From: UBA4719 sp038249115
GTDB lineage: Bacteria; Actinomycetota; Actinomycetes; Actinomycetales; Dermatophilaceae
DNA length: 64,000 nucleotides
Direction of reading: 5' to 3'
Assembly (NCBI GenBank): GCA_038249115.1
Contig: JBBRWQ010000001.1
Span: 1 to 64,000 of the forward strand
Part shown: piece by piece, positions 9,002 through 17,274 of the stretch
Numbering within the stretch: position 1 is the first letter of the stretch
Layout of the letters: each line of letters starts with the position of its first letter
The notes under the pieces: generated by a model
Seen by the model: only the letters and a program-made list of their open reading frames with translations
What the model was told of the DNA's origin: nothing
The model's database searches: none
Made by a program: the position numbers and the translations under genes

Positions 9002-9760
9002 ATGCCCGCCGAGCGCCCGACACACGCGGGCTTCGTCCGTACCGGGGTGGTTCTGGTTTCGCTCATCGCGGTGGCCTGGTTCGGCCTTGTCGTATGGCGG
9101 GCAACCCCTCTGTCATCTGATGGCACTGTCGTGTCGAAAGACGTTGCGGGGCAGCCGATCCCATCTGGAAAGGCAGGGTCGGCCCTTGCCGGGCTTGCCA
9201 CCCTCGCGGTCAAAGGACGGGCGCCGAAGACAGGCTACGATCGTGCGCTCTTTGGTCAGGCCTGGGCGGACGTCGACCGCAACGGCTGCGATACCCGCAA
9301 CGACGTCCTCCGTCGCGACCTCACGGCATACGTCCTCAAGGCGGGCACCCACGGATGCGTGGTCTTGTCGGGCACCCTGCATGACCCCTACACCGGGACA
9401 ACCATCGAGTTCGTGCGCGGTCCGGTCACCTCCACCGCCGTCCAGATCGACCACGTCGTGGCACTTTCCGACGCCTGGCAGAAAGGCGCGCAGCAGCTGT
9501 CGGCCGAATCCCGGCGGGCCTTCGCCAACGACTCGCTCAACCTGCTCGCCGTCGACGGTCCGACCAACAAGCGCAAGGGCGACGGCGACGCCGCGACCTG
9601 GCTACCACCCAACAAGCCCTACCGCTGTCCTTATGCCGCACGTCAGGTCGCGGTCAAGGCGAAGTACAGGCTGTGGGTCACCAGTGCGGAGCGAGACGCG
9701 CTCGGGCGGATCCTCGCGACGTGTCCAACCCTGACCTTGCCGACCGGCAAGAGTCGCTGA
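9002..9760 (+). CDS. Membrane-anchored or exported HNH nuclease (GmrSD C-terminal-like)
   Basis: A 252-residue protein with one N-terminal hydrophobic helix (about 12-32) that could be a signal anchor. The nuclease core has QIDHVVALSDAW (Asp150-His151) and NDSLNLLAVDGPTNKRKGD, the pattern of the HNH family related to the C-terminal domain of GmrSD (DUF1524). Cysteines near residues 96 and 119 would suit an extracytoplasmic location. It probably degrades DNA outside the membrane for nutrition or competence; this is inference. It stands alone, divergent from the SARP gene across 174 bp in which I see no clear site. Confidence 0.8.
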   Translation: MPAERPTHAGFVRTGVVLVSLIAVAWFGLVVWRATPLSSDGTVVSKDVAGQPIPSGKAGSALAGLATLAVKGRAPKTGYDRALFGQAWADVDRNGCDTRNDVLRRDLTAYVLKAGTHGCVVLSGTLHDPYTGTTIEFVRGPVTSTAVQIDHVVALSDAWQKGAQQLSAESRRAFANDSLNLLAVDGPTNKRKGDGDAATWLPPNKPYRCPYAARQVAVKAKYRLWVTSAERDALGRILATCPTLTLPTGKSR

Positions 9761-9800
9761 GCCGGGCTAACAGCACCTGGAGGTGGCCAGGCCAGACAGG

Positions 9801-11522
9801 TCAGCTGTGCAGCAGGGCCCGGTGGGCTTCGCGCCGCTTGGCCTGTTCCGCCGGGTCCGGTACAGGCAACGAGGCGATCAACCGCCTGGTGTAGTCATCC
9901 TGCGGGTTTCCCATCACCTGGCTGCCGATCCCCTGTTCCACAAGCTTGCCCTGATGGAGCACACCGACCCAGTCGGCGAGGATATCCACCACGGCCAGGT
10001 CGTGGCTGATGAAGAGCGCGGCAAAGCCGAACTCGGCCTGGATTTCCTTGAACAGCTCCAGCACCTTCGACTGCACCGAGACGTCCAGGGCCGACGTCGG
10101 CTCATCGGCAATCAGCAGCCTCGGGTTCAACGCCAGTGCCCGGGCCAACGAGGCACGCTGGCGCTCGCCGCCGGAGAGCTCGTGTGGGTAGCGTTCGGCG
10201 TAGGTCCGCGGCAGCTGTACCGCTTCGAGCAGCTCGGCGACACGCTTTTCCGTTTCTAACCGTGAGCGCTTCTCATGGATCAGAATCGGCTCGGCGACGC
10301 ACTCGCCGATACTCAGGTGGGGGTTGAACGACGCGGCGGGATCCTGGAAGACGAAGCCGATGTCCTTGCGTAACGGACGGAAAGTCCTCTGGCGGAAGTT
10401 GAGCATCTCGTAGCCGAGCACGGACAGCGAACCACCGGTCGTCCTGTTCAGGCCCGCGATGGCCCGGCCGATGGTGGTCTTGCCCGAACCGGACTCGCCA
10501 ACCAGCCCGAAGACCTCGCCCGCGGAGATGGTGAAGCTGACGTCGTCCACAGCCCTGAAGGCCGGGGTGCCCAGCCGCCCGGGGTACTCGATGAGCAGAT
10601 GCTTGGCTTCCACCACCACGCCGCTGTCTTGGTGCGCTCGTACCGTTGCACCAGCTGAGGCGGAGTTGCGGCCCAGGTGGGGCACTGCGGCCAGGAGCTT
10701 CTTGGTGTAATCCTGCCGCGGTGAGGCAAAGAGGGTTGCGGCGTCCGCCTCTTCGACGACCTTGCCTTCGTACATCACCACGACGCGGTCAGCCAGGTCT
10801 GCGACGACGCCCATGTTGTGTGTGATGAGCACAATGGAGGTGCCGTAGGTGTCCCTCAAGTCGCGCAAGAGCTCCAGGATCTCCGCCTGCACTGTGACAT
10901 CGAGCGCCGTCGTCGGCTCGTCGGCCACAATCAGCCCGGCGTTCAGTGCCAGTGCTGCGGCGATCACCACGCGCTGCTTCTGCCCGCCCGAGAACTGGTG
11001 CGGGTAGTAGTCCACCCGTGTCTCCGGATCGGGGATGCCCACCTTGCCCAGCGCCTCGATGGCGCGCAGGCGGGCCTCCTTCTTGCTGACCTTGCCATGG
11101 GCGCGCAGGCCCTCGGCGATTTGCCAGCCCACGCTGAAGACCGGGTTCAGCGCGGTGGACGGCTCCTGGAACACCATGGCCACTTCACGGCCGCGGATCT
11201 GACGCAGCTGCGCCAGCGTGACGCTGAGCACGTTGTTGCCGCTGATCAGCACCGCCCCGGAGCTGACGGCTGTCTCGGCCAGCATCCCCAGGATCGTCCT
11301 GGCGGTTACTGTCTTGCCGGACCCGGACTCACCGACGATGGCCAGTACTTCGCCCGGCGCCACCGTCAGCGAGACGTCGTCGACGGCCCTGACATCGCCG
11401 CCGTCGGTGGCGAAGGTGACCTTCAGGTGCTCGATGCTCAGCACTGCCTTCTCGTCTACTTGCGGCGTCGGCGGAACTTCGGCATCGCCGATCTTCTCGG
11501 GCTGTTGCGCGGGGTGGCTCAT
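9801..11522 (-). CDS. Peptide/nickel ABC transporter, fused DppD-DppF ATPase
   Basis: Two complete ABC ATPase domains in one 573-residue chain. Each has a Walker A GESGSGKT, and the signatures are FSGGQKQR and LSGGERQR with Walker B stretches LIVADEPTTALD and LLIADEPTSALD. In most peptide importers these are separate DppD and DppF subunits; here they are joined by a linker. The gene starts with a 4-base overlap with the permease gene before it and is the last of the importer operon. It powers uptake of the ligand brought by the lipoprotein encoded at 13735-15369. Confidence 0.93.
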   Translation of the reverse strand: MSHPAQQPEKIGDAEVPPTPQVDEKAVLSIEHLKVTFATDGGDVRAVDDVSLTVAPGEVLAIVGESGSGKTVTARTILGMLAETAVSSGAVLISGNNVLSVTLAQLRQIRGREVAMVFQEPSTALNPVFSVGWQIAEGLRAHGKVSKKEARLRAIEALGKVGIPDPETRVDYYPHQFSGGQKQRVVIAAALALNAGLIVADEPTTALDVTVQAEILELLRDLRDTYGTSIVLITHNMGVVADLADRVVVMYEGKVVEEADAATLFASPRQDYTKKLLAAVPHLGRNSASAGATVRAHQDSGVVVEAKHLLIEYPGRLGTPAFRAVDDVSFTISAGEVFGLVGESGSGKTTIGRAIAGLNRTTGGSLSVLGYEMLNFRQRTFRPLRKDIGFVFQDPAASFNPHLSIGECVAEPILIHEKRSRLETEKRVAELLEAVQLPRTYAERYPHELSGGERQRASLARALALNPRLLIADEPTSALDVSVQSKVLELFKEIQAEFGFAALFISHDLAVVDILADWVGVLHQGKLVEQGIGSQVMGNPQDDYTRRLIASLPVPDPAEQAKRREAHRALLHS

Positions 11523-12505
11523 GCCGGCACCTTGTCCTGAGCTGTGTTGTCTCCTGCGGGGTTGTCCGGCGGTGTGGTCCTGCCAGCACGGCGGCGGCCG
11601 CGCAGCCGCGGATCGTTGAGGTCATTCATGCTCTCGCCGACCAGGGTCAGACCCAGCACGGTGAGCACAATCGCCATGCCCGGGAAGACACCCGTCCACC
11701 AGATCCCGGCGGTGGTGTCGGAGAGCGCCTTGTTCAGGTCATAGCCCCATTCCGCGGCCGAGGTGGGCTCGATGCCAAAGCCGAGGAAGCCCAGGCCTGC
11801 CAGCGTCAGGATCGCCTCGGAGGCGTTGAGCGTGAAGATCAACGGCAGCGTCCGGGTGGCGTTCTTGAAGATGTGCCGGCCCATGATGCGGAAGGACGAG
11901 GCACCCAGCACCTGGGCGGATTCCACAAAGGGCTCCGCCTTGAGCCGGATGGTCTCGGCGCGGATCACCCTGAAGTACTGCGGGATGAAGACCACCGTGA
12001 TGGAGATGCCGGCGGAGAGGATGCCGCCCAGCAGGCTGGATTGGCCGTGACTGATCGCGATGGACATCACAATGGCCAGCAGCAGCGTCGGAAACGCGTA
12101 GACCGCGTCCGCCACCACGACCAGGATCCGGTCCAGCCAGCCGCCGAAGTAGCCGGAGAACAGGCCAAGTGCCACGCCGGCGAAGATCGAGAGCACTACC
12201 GCGACAACAATGACCATGATCGCGGTCTGCGTCCCCCAGACCACCCGGGAGAGCACGTCGTAGCCGCCCGACGTGGTGCCCCACCAGTGCGCGGATGAGG
12301 GCGGTTGCTGAGTATTGAAGCGCTCGGCAAAGCCATACGGTGCAAGCACCGGGGCCAGCGCGGCGGTCAGCAGGAAGATCGCCGTGAGGACGATTCCGCT
12401 CACGAGCATTCCACGCTGCAGGCCCACACTCTTGCGGAAGTGCGAGATGACGGGAAGGCGGTGCAGCAAGGGCTCGCGTCTTCTGGCGGTGAACTTGTCA
12501 GCCAT
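11519..12505 (-). CDS. Peptide/nickel ABC transporter permease, DppC-like
   Basis: From the ATG at 12505 (MADKFTARRREPLL) this is a 328-residue membrane protein with an N-terminal OppC-type segment (GMLVSGIVLTAIFLLTAALA) and a binding-protein-dependent transport domain; the EAA region includes SFRIMGRHIFKNATRTLPLI. The start lies 2 bases after the stop of the upstream permease gene; the longer open frame to 12664 lies within that gene and is discarded. It pairs with the DppB-like permease to form the membrane channel of the importer. Confidence 0.92.
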   Translation of the reverse strand: MADKFTARRREPLLHRLPVISHFRKSVGLQRGMLVSGIVLTAIFLLTAALAPVLAPYGFAERFNTQQPPSSAHWWGTTSGGYDVLSRVVWGTQTAIMVIVVAVVLSIFAGVALGLFSGYFGGWLDRILVVVADAVYAFPTLLLAIVMSIAISHGQSSLLGGILSAGISITVVFIPQYFRVIRAETIRLKAEPFVESAQVLGASSFRIMGRHIFKNATRTLPLIFTLNASEAILTLAGLGFLGFGIEPTSAAEWGYDLNKALSDTTAGIWWTGVFPGMAIVLTVLGLTLVGESMNDLNDPRLRGRRRAGRTTPPDNPAGDNTAQDKVPA

Positions 12506-12507
12506 GA

Positions 12508-13599
12508 TCAGTACCTCACTCGGGGGTCGATCAGTGCTGCAACGATATCGACGATGAAATTGCTGAGCGCCACAATGACGGCCAGCAGCATCACAATGCC
12601 CTGCACGGCCACGTAGTCGCGAGCCGTGACGTACTGTGCGAGCTGGAAGCCGAGCCCTTTCCATCCGAACGTGGTCTCGGTCAGTACGGCACCACCCAGC
12701 AGTGTGGCGATCTGCAGCCCCATCACGGTGATGATCGGGATCAGGGCCGGCTTGTAGGCGTGTTTGGTGACAAGGCGGTATTCGCTCACACCGCGCGAGC
12801 GTCCCGCCTCCACGTAGTCCTTGCCCAGTGTGCCGATCACGTTGGTGCGGACTAGGCGCAGGAACACGCCGCCGACCAGCAGACCCAGCGCGACGGCGGG
12901 CAGTACTGCGTGGGAGATGACGTCACCGAGAGCGGCCATGTTGCCGCTGCGGATCGCGTCCAGCCAGTAGATGCCCGTACCCGAGGACAGTGAGCTGAGC
13001 GCAATCTCGTTCACAATGTTTGCCCTGCCCGCGACAGGCAGCCAGTCCAGACCGACGGAAAAGACCAGCTTGAGCAGCAGACCGGCGAAGAACACGGGAG
13101 TGGCATAGCCCAGGATCGCAAGAACCCGCAGCACGGCGTCCGGCCACTTGTCGCGGCGGTGTGCCGCGATCATGCCCAGCGGGATGCCGATCAGCAGCGC
13201 CACGACCAGCGCATTGATCGCCAGCTCCAGTGTGGCCGCGCCATACGTGGTCAGCATGTCCGTGACCTTGATGTTGTCGGAGATGGTGCGGCCGAAATCG
13301 CCGGTGGCGATCTGGCCGAGGTATTGCAGATACTGCAGGAGCAGCGGCCGGTCATAGCCGGCCTCATGGATTCTCACGGCTAGCTGGTCGGGGGGCAGCC
13401 GACCGCCCAGCGCCGCCGTGATGGGATCGCCGGTGATCCGCATCAGGAAGAACACCATGGTGACCAGAATCAAGATGGTGGGGAAGATCAGGAGGAACCT
13501 GATCAGGATGTATTTGCCCAGCCCGCCGCCGGGCGCAGACTTCTTCGTGGGGAGAGGTCCGTCATCTTCAGTCAGGGGGGCATCAATCAACGCTGTCAT
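12508..13599 (-). CDS. Peptide/nickel ABC transporter permease, DppB-like
   Basis: The first permease of the importer, 363 residues from ATG 13599 (MTALIDAPLTEDDG). The typical DppB N-terminal membrane segment is ILIRFLLIFPTILILVTMVF, and the EAA loop region is visible at SEYRLVTKHAYKPALIPII. An upstream in-frame ATG at 13662 would place the hairpin at 13629-13670 inside the coding region, so the later start is preferred, although its ribosome-binding site is weak. It forms the channel with the DppC-like protein. Confidence 0.9.
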   Translation of the reverse strand: MTALIDAPLTEDDGPLPTKKSAPGGGLGKYILIRFLLIFPTILILVTMVFFLMRITGDPITAALGGRLPPDQLAVRIHEAGYDRPLLLQYLQYLGQIATGDFGRTISDNIKVTDMLTTYGAATLELAINALVVALLIGIPLGMIAAHRRDKWPDAVLRVLAILGYATPVFFAGLLLKLVFSVGLDWLPVAGRANIVNEIALSSLSSGTGIYWLDAIRSGNMAALGDVISHAVLPAVALGLLVGGVFLRLVRTNVIGTLGKDYVEAGRSRGVSEYRLVTKHAYKPALIPIITVMGLQIATLLGGAVLTETTFGWKGLGFQLAQYVTARDYVAVQGIVMLLAVIVALSNFIVDIVAALIDPRVRY

Positions 13600-13628
13600 G
13601 AAGACCTGGTTCTTTTCGCTGAAATGCA

Positions 13629-13670
13629 GGGGGTGGGTGAGGTGTCGTTTTCGACACCTCACCCACCCCC
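13629..13670 (-). terminator. 19-bp perfect hairpin between binding-protein and permease genes
   Basis: GGGGGTGGGTGAGGTGTCG (13629-13647), loop TTTT, then its exact complement (13652-13670). It sits 65 bases after the stop of the lipoprotein gene and 29 bases before the permease start. No T-tract follows on the minus strand. It most likely acts as a partial terminator or an mRNA-stabilising 3' end, so that far more binding protein than permease is made, as is common for ABC importers. Confidence 0.85.
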
Positions 13671-13734
13671 ATGCATCTGGTCAATACATCAGAGGTCCAC
13701 CGTGGCGGGCCTGTTTCGTGGCTGGACCTGCCAC

Positions 13735-15369
13735 CTACTTGTACATCACGCCCAGGCGGATCTTGAAGGACGCGTCCAGCGTGTCCGCAACGCCCTTGAC
13801 GTCCTTGCCGGATACGGCCACCTGTGCGCCCTGGAGCATCGGCAGGGTGGACAGGTCCTTGGCAACTGCGGACTGGATGTCACCGAGCAGTGCCTCGCGG
13901 GCTGCCTTGTCCGTCGTCGTTAGCTGCTTGGTGATCATGGCTTGGACGCTCGGGTTGTCGTAGTGGTTCTTCAGGAAGTTGTTCTTGCTGAAGAACGGCG
14001 TCAGGTAGTTGTCCGCGTCTGAGTAGTCCGGGAACCAACCCAGCTGGTACAGCGGGTAGGCGTCGACGACGCGGTCCTTGGTGTAGGTGACCCACTCCGT
14101 GGACTGCAGGTTCACCGTGAACAGGCCGGTCGCTTCCAGCTGGCTCTTCAGAGCCGCATACTCGTCGCCCGAGGAACTGCCGTAGTGGTCCGAGTTGTAC
14201 TGGAGCTTCAGCGTCACCGGAGTGGCAACACCTGCGTCGGAGAGGGCCTTCTTGGCCTTGTCCAGGCTTGGCTTCCCGGTGCCGTCGCCGTACATCGACT
14301 TCAGCGGCTCGGTGGCGCCTGCGAAACCATCGGGAACGTAGGAGTACACCGGTAGGTAGGTGCCCTTGTAGACCTGGTCTGCGATGGCCTGGCGGTCGAT
14401 GGAGTCGGCCATGGCCTGGCGGACGGCCAAAGCCTTGGCGGGGTTGGCGTCCGGCGTCTTGGCGCCGAACGGCATCGTGTTGAAGTTGAAGACGATGTAG
14501 CGCAGCTCGCCGCCGGGGCCTACATTGACGGTGACGTTGGCGTTGGTCTTAAGGCTGGCGATGTCCGTGGGGGTGAGGCTGCGGGAGGCCACGTCGATGT
14601 TGCCTTGCTGGACATCGAGCTTGAGGTTGTTGGAGTCCGAGTAGTACTTGATGATCACGTTGTCTGATTTCGGCTTGCCGAGCAGACCGTCGTAGCCCGG
14701 GAACGCCTTGAAGTCGATCAGCTCGTTCTTCTTGTAGGTCGAGATCGAGTACTGGCCGGCAAACGGCTTGGCCGCGATGATGGCGTCATCGCCCATGATC
14801 TTGTCCGCAGGGAAGACCTCGTTGTCAACGATCGGGCCGGCCGGGCTGGTCAGGATCTGCGGGAAGGTCTGGTCGTTGCCCTCTTTCAGGTTGAAGACGA
14901 CCGTCGTCGCATCAGGCGCGTCGACGCTGGCCAGGTTGCCCAGCAGCGATGCCGGACCGTTGGCGTCGTTGATCTTCACCTGGCGGTCGAAGCTGAACTT
15001 CACGTCCGCGGAGTCGAGGACGTTGCCGTTGGCCCACTTGAGACCGGGCTTCAGCTTGACCGTGTAGGCCGTGGGGGTGGTGAAGGACGCGGAGACAGCG
15101 ATGTCGGGCTCCGGGTCCGCGCCGCCCGGCTTGGAGTTGAGCACGAAGGGGTAGATCTGGTTCATCACCATGAAGGAACCGTTGTCGTAGGACCCGGCGG
15201 GGTCCAGGGAGCTCACCTTGTCCGTGGTGCCAAAGGTGATTGGCGTGCTACTTGCTCCGGGTGTGCTGCTGGTTCCACCACCCCCGGAACTCGCGCAGGC
15301 CGTCAAGGCCAAGGCCGAAACTCCCGTCAGAGCAATCACGTAGCGCAGGCGCGCATTCTTCATAGCCAT
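13735..15369 (-). CDS. Peptide/nickel-type solute-binding lipoprotein (SBP family 5)
   Basis: This 544-residue protein begins MAMKNARLRYVIALTG and has a lipobox ALTAC followed by a Gly/Ser/Thr linker. The SBP_bac_5 body includes LDPAGSYDNGSFMVMNQIYP, LKPGLKWANGNVLDSADVKF and a C-terminal ligand-domain stretch. The ATG at 15369 has AGAGAGGG six bases upstream; longer in-frame extensions have no signal peptide. It heads the importer operon; a hairpin separates it from the permease genes. The ligand (oligopeptide, nickel chelate or other) cannot be told. The 281 bases upstream, before the VIT gene, presumably hold the promoter, but I see no clear hexamers. Confidence 0.92.
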   Translation of the reverse strand: MAMKNARLRYVIALTGVSALALTACASSGGGGTSSTPGASSTPITFGTTDKVSSLDPAGSYDNGSFMVMNQIYPFVLNSKPGGADPEPDIAVSASFTTPTAYTVKLKPGLKWANGNVLDSADVKFSFDRQVKINDANGPASLLGNLASVDAPDATTVVFNLKEGNDQTFPQILTSPAGPIVDNEVFPADKIMGDDAIIAAKPFAGQYSISTYKKNELIDFKAFPGYDGLLGKPKSDNVIIKYYSDSNNLKLDVQQGNIDVASRSLTPTDIASLKTNANVTVNVGPGGELRYIVFNFNTMPFGAKTPDANPAKALAVRQAMADSIDRQAIADQVYKGTYLPVYSYVPDGFAGATEPLKSMYGDGTGKPSLDKAKKALSDAGVATPVTLKLQYNSDHYGSSSGDEYAALKSQLEATGLFTVNLQSTEWVTYTKDRVVDAYPLYQLGWFPDYSDADNYLTPFFSKNNFLKNHYDNPSVQAMITKQLTTTDKAAREALLGDIQSAVAKDLSTLPMLQGAQVAVSGKDVKGVADTLDASFKIRLGVMYK

Positions 15370-15650
15370 CTGCAACCCTCTCTTGGTATTTGCGATCTGC
15401 GCCCCCAACGGCCATGGTCGTTGCGCGGTATGGCCGTGAGGTGGCACCCAGCTCTCATGGGTCACCAAACGCTTGGAGGCGCGCCGAGCGATGCGTTCAT
15501 GATGGCCCCCGAACAGCGATGGCCACCGTTCCGCACAAATGCGTTGCCGAATCGTGACTCGCGGGACATCTTCTTGAGCCTGGCGATCGCCCAGCAAAAA
15601 ACCACAGCAAACCGGGTTAAATCTCCCTCTGGGTCAGGCCGGTTCGGCGC

Positions 15651-16370
15651 TCATACCACGCGTCCCACCAGCGAACCGATGCCGTAGGTGACGGCCATGG
15701 CCGCCATTCCGCCAATCACGTTGCGCCACAACGATCGATGTGCTGGCGCCGAGCCCAGACTGGCAGCCACCAACCCCGTCCCAGCAAGTGCGAGGACAAC
15801 CGTGACCACGGTGACGGGGACCCGCCAGGACGTCGGGGGGAACGCGATCGCCAGCAGGGGCAGCAGCGAGCCGATTGTGAAGGCGATGAACGACGCAACT
15901 GACGCATGCGTCGGGCTGGTCAGGTTGTCGGGGTCAATCCGGAGCTCGGCCTCGGCGTGCGCGCCCAGTGCGTCGTGTGCTGTCAGTTGCACCGCCACCT
16001 CCCTGGCCAGCTCGTGCGACAGCCCTTTGGCGGCATACAAGCCGGCCAGCTCCTCGAGCTCCTCCTCTGGAGTCTCCTCGAGCTCGCGGCGCTCCTTAGC
16101 CAGCAACGCATGCTCGGAGTCCCGTTGGCTGCTGACCGAGACGTACTCACCCACGGCCATGCTCATCGCCCCTGCTGCCAGGCCTGCGATGCCAGCTGTG
16201 ATGATGACCGTTCGCGAGGTCGTCGCGCCAGCCACCCCGATCACGAGGCCGGCTGTTGACACGATCCCGTCGTTGGAACCGAGGACTCCGGCGCGCAGCC
16301 AGTTCAGCCGGCGCGCCATCCCAGGCGCATGTGGCTCGTCGTGGCTGAGCGGCTCTGTCGCCGTGCTCAT
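15651..16370 (-). CDS. VIT1/CCC1-family metal transporter
   Basis: 239 residues with about five membrane helices. The first region, LNWLRAGVLGSNDGIVSTAG, is the family hallmark, and GAMSMAVGEYVSVSSQRDSE leads into the charged, glutamate-rich cytoplasmic loop (KERRELEETPEEELEEL) that binds metal in plant VIT1. Members move iron or manganese out of the cytoplasm, here presumably across the plasma membrane. Its ATG overlaps the stop of the upstream pterin dehydratase gene (ATGA), so the two form one unit. Confidence 0.9.
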   Translation of the reverse strand: MSTATEPLSHDEPHAPGMARRLNWLRAGVLGSNDGIVSTAGLVIGVAGATTSRTVIITAGIAGLAAGAMSMAVGEYVSVSSQRDSEHALLAKERRELEETPEEELEELAGLYAAKGLSHELAREVAVQLTAHDALGAHAEAELRIDPDNLTSPTHASVASFIAFTIGSLLPLLAIAFPPTSWRVPVTVVTVVLALAGTGLVAASLGSAPAHRSLWRNVIGGMAAMAVTYGIGSLVGRVV

Positions 16371-16681
16371 CCTGTCGCCTCTGCTTTCGCGTTCAGTCGG
16401 GCCGCAGTCTGTGCGATGCGGTGGGCCAGCTCGATGTCCAGCTGGGTCACGCCGCCGGCCGAGTGTGTTGACAGTCTCCAGCGGGTGACCTTGAAGCGCA
16501 GGTCGACGTCGGGGTGGTGCTGCATCTGCTCCGCCTCGTCGCCAGCCTCCACGATCATCCGGACGGCGGTGGGGAAGTCAGGTGCGTCGTATGACGCGCC
16601 GAGACTCTCGCCATCATGCGTCCACCCCGGCAGGTCGCCCAGCTGTCGGGTGATCTCCTCGTCGCTCAGCAGTCTGGTCAT
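16367..16681 (-). CDS. 4a-hydroxytetrahydrobiopterin dehydratase (PCD/DCoH)
   Basis: From ATG 16681 (MTRLLSDEEITRQLGDLPGW) the protein has 104 residues, the usual family length. The active-site signature is present: EAEQMQHHPDVDLRF followed by WRLSTHSAGGVTQLD. The enzyme dehydrates pterin-4a-carbinolamine. The longer open frame to 16786 lacks family similarity, though GTG 16687 is another possible start. It is the first gene of a two-gene unit with the VIT transporter, and diverges from a NUDIX gene across 92 bp. Confidence 0.9.
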   Translation of the reverse strand: MTRLLSDEEITRQLGDLPGWTHDGESLGASYDAPDFPTAVRMIVEAGDEAEQMQHHPDVDLRFKVTRWRLSTHSAGGVTQLDIELAHRIAQTAARLNAKAEATG

Positions 16682-16773
16682 GGTCACACCGTGGCAAGCC
16701 TGGCGCTGTTTGTCGAGAAGGGCTCGGCCCGTCCAGCGCAGGACGAGGGGAGCGGGCAGACTGTTCCGCGACC

Positions 16774-17217
16774 ATGGATGACTCAATCAAGTTCCCCCAG
16801 CTTGTCGTCGGAGCCGCGATCGTCGACGACCTCGACCGTCCGGCGACTCTGCTCAGCGCCCGGCGTACAGAGCCACCCGAGCTCGCCGGCGGCTGGGAGC
16901 TACCTGGCGGCAAGGTAGATCCTGGTGAGGAGCCGCTGGACGCACTCTTCCGAGAGATCCGAGAGGAGCTCGGAGTGGACATCGAGGTCGGCGCCACCCT
17001 CGAGGGCCCGCTGGCCGGCGCCTGGCCGCTCGGAGATCGCTACGTCATGCAGGTGTGGCTGGCGCGGATCACTTCTGGTGAGCCGCGCCCTCTGGAGGAC
17101 CACGACCTTCTGCGCCGGCTGACCAGGTCCGAGCTGTATGCGGTCGGTTGGCTGCCTGCGGATCTTCCGATCGTCCGGCGACTGGAGGTCCTTATGAGCG
17201 AGCCGAAGCAGCTCTGA
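16774..17217 (+). CDS. NUDIX hydrolase (MutT-like)
   Basis: A 147-residue protein whose Nudix box is GGKVDPGEEPLDALFREIRE followed by ELGV, with all key glycines and glutamates present. The size and WELPGGKVDPGE context are those of MutT/8-oxo-dGTP-type (d)NTP hydrolases, but the substrate is not decided by the sequence. It ends 58 bases before typA and may share its transcript. Confidence 0.9.
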   Translation: MDDSIKFPQLVVGAAIVDDLDRPATLLSARRTEPPELAGGWELPGGKVDPGEEPLDALFREIREELGVDIEVGATLEGPLAGAWPLGDRYVMQVWLARITSGEPRPLEDHDLLRRLTRSELYAVGWLPADLPIVRRLEVLMSEPKQL

Positions 17218-17220
17218 TCC

Positions 17221-17244
17221 GGCGTGGTCAATGGCGTGGTCAAT
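17221..17244. repeat. Tandem 12-bp duplication upstream of typA
   Basis: GGCGTGGTCAAT is repeated perfectly head to tail between the NUDIX gene and typA, ending 30 bases before the typA start. It may be an accidental slippage duplication or part of a promoter or operator. Confidence 0.8.
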
Positions 17245-17274
17245 ACGCTCACCGTTTGCTGAGAGAATTGCCCC

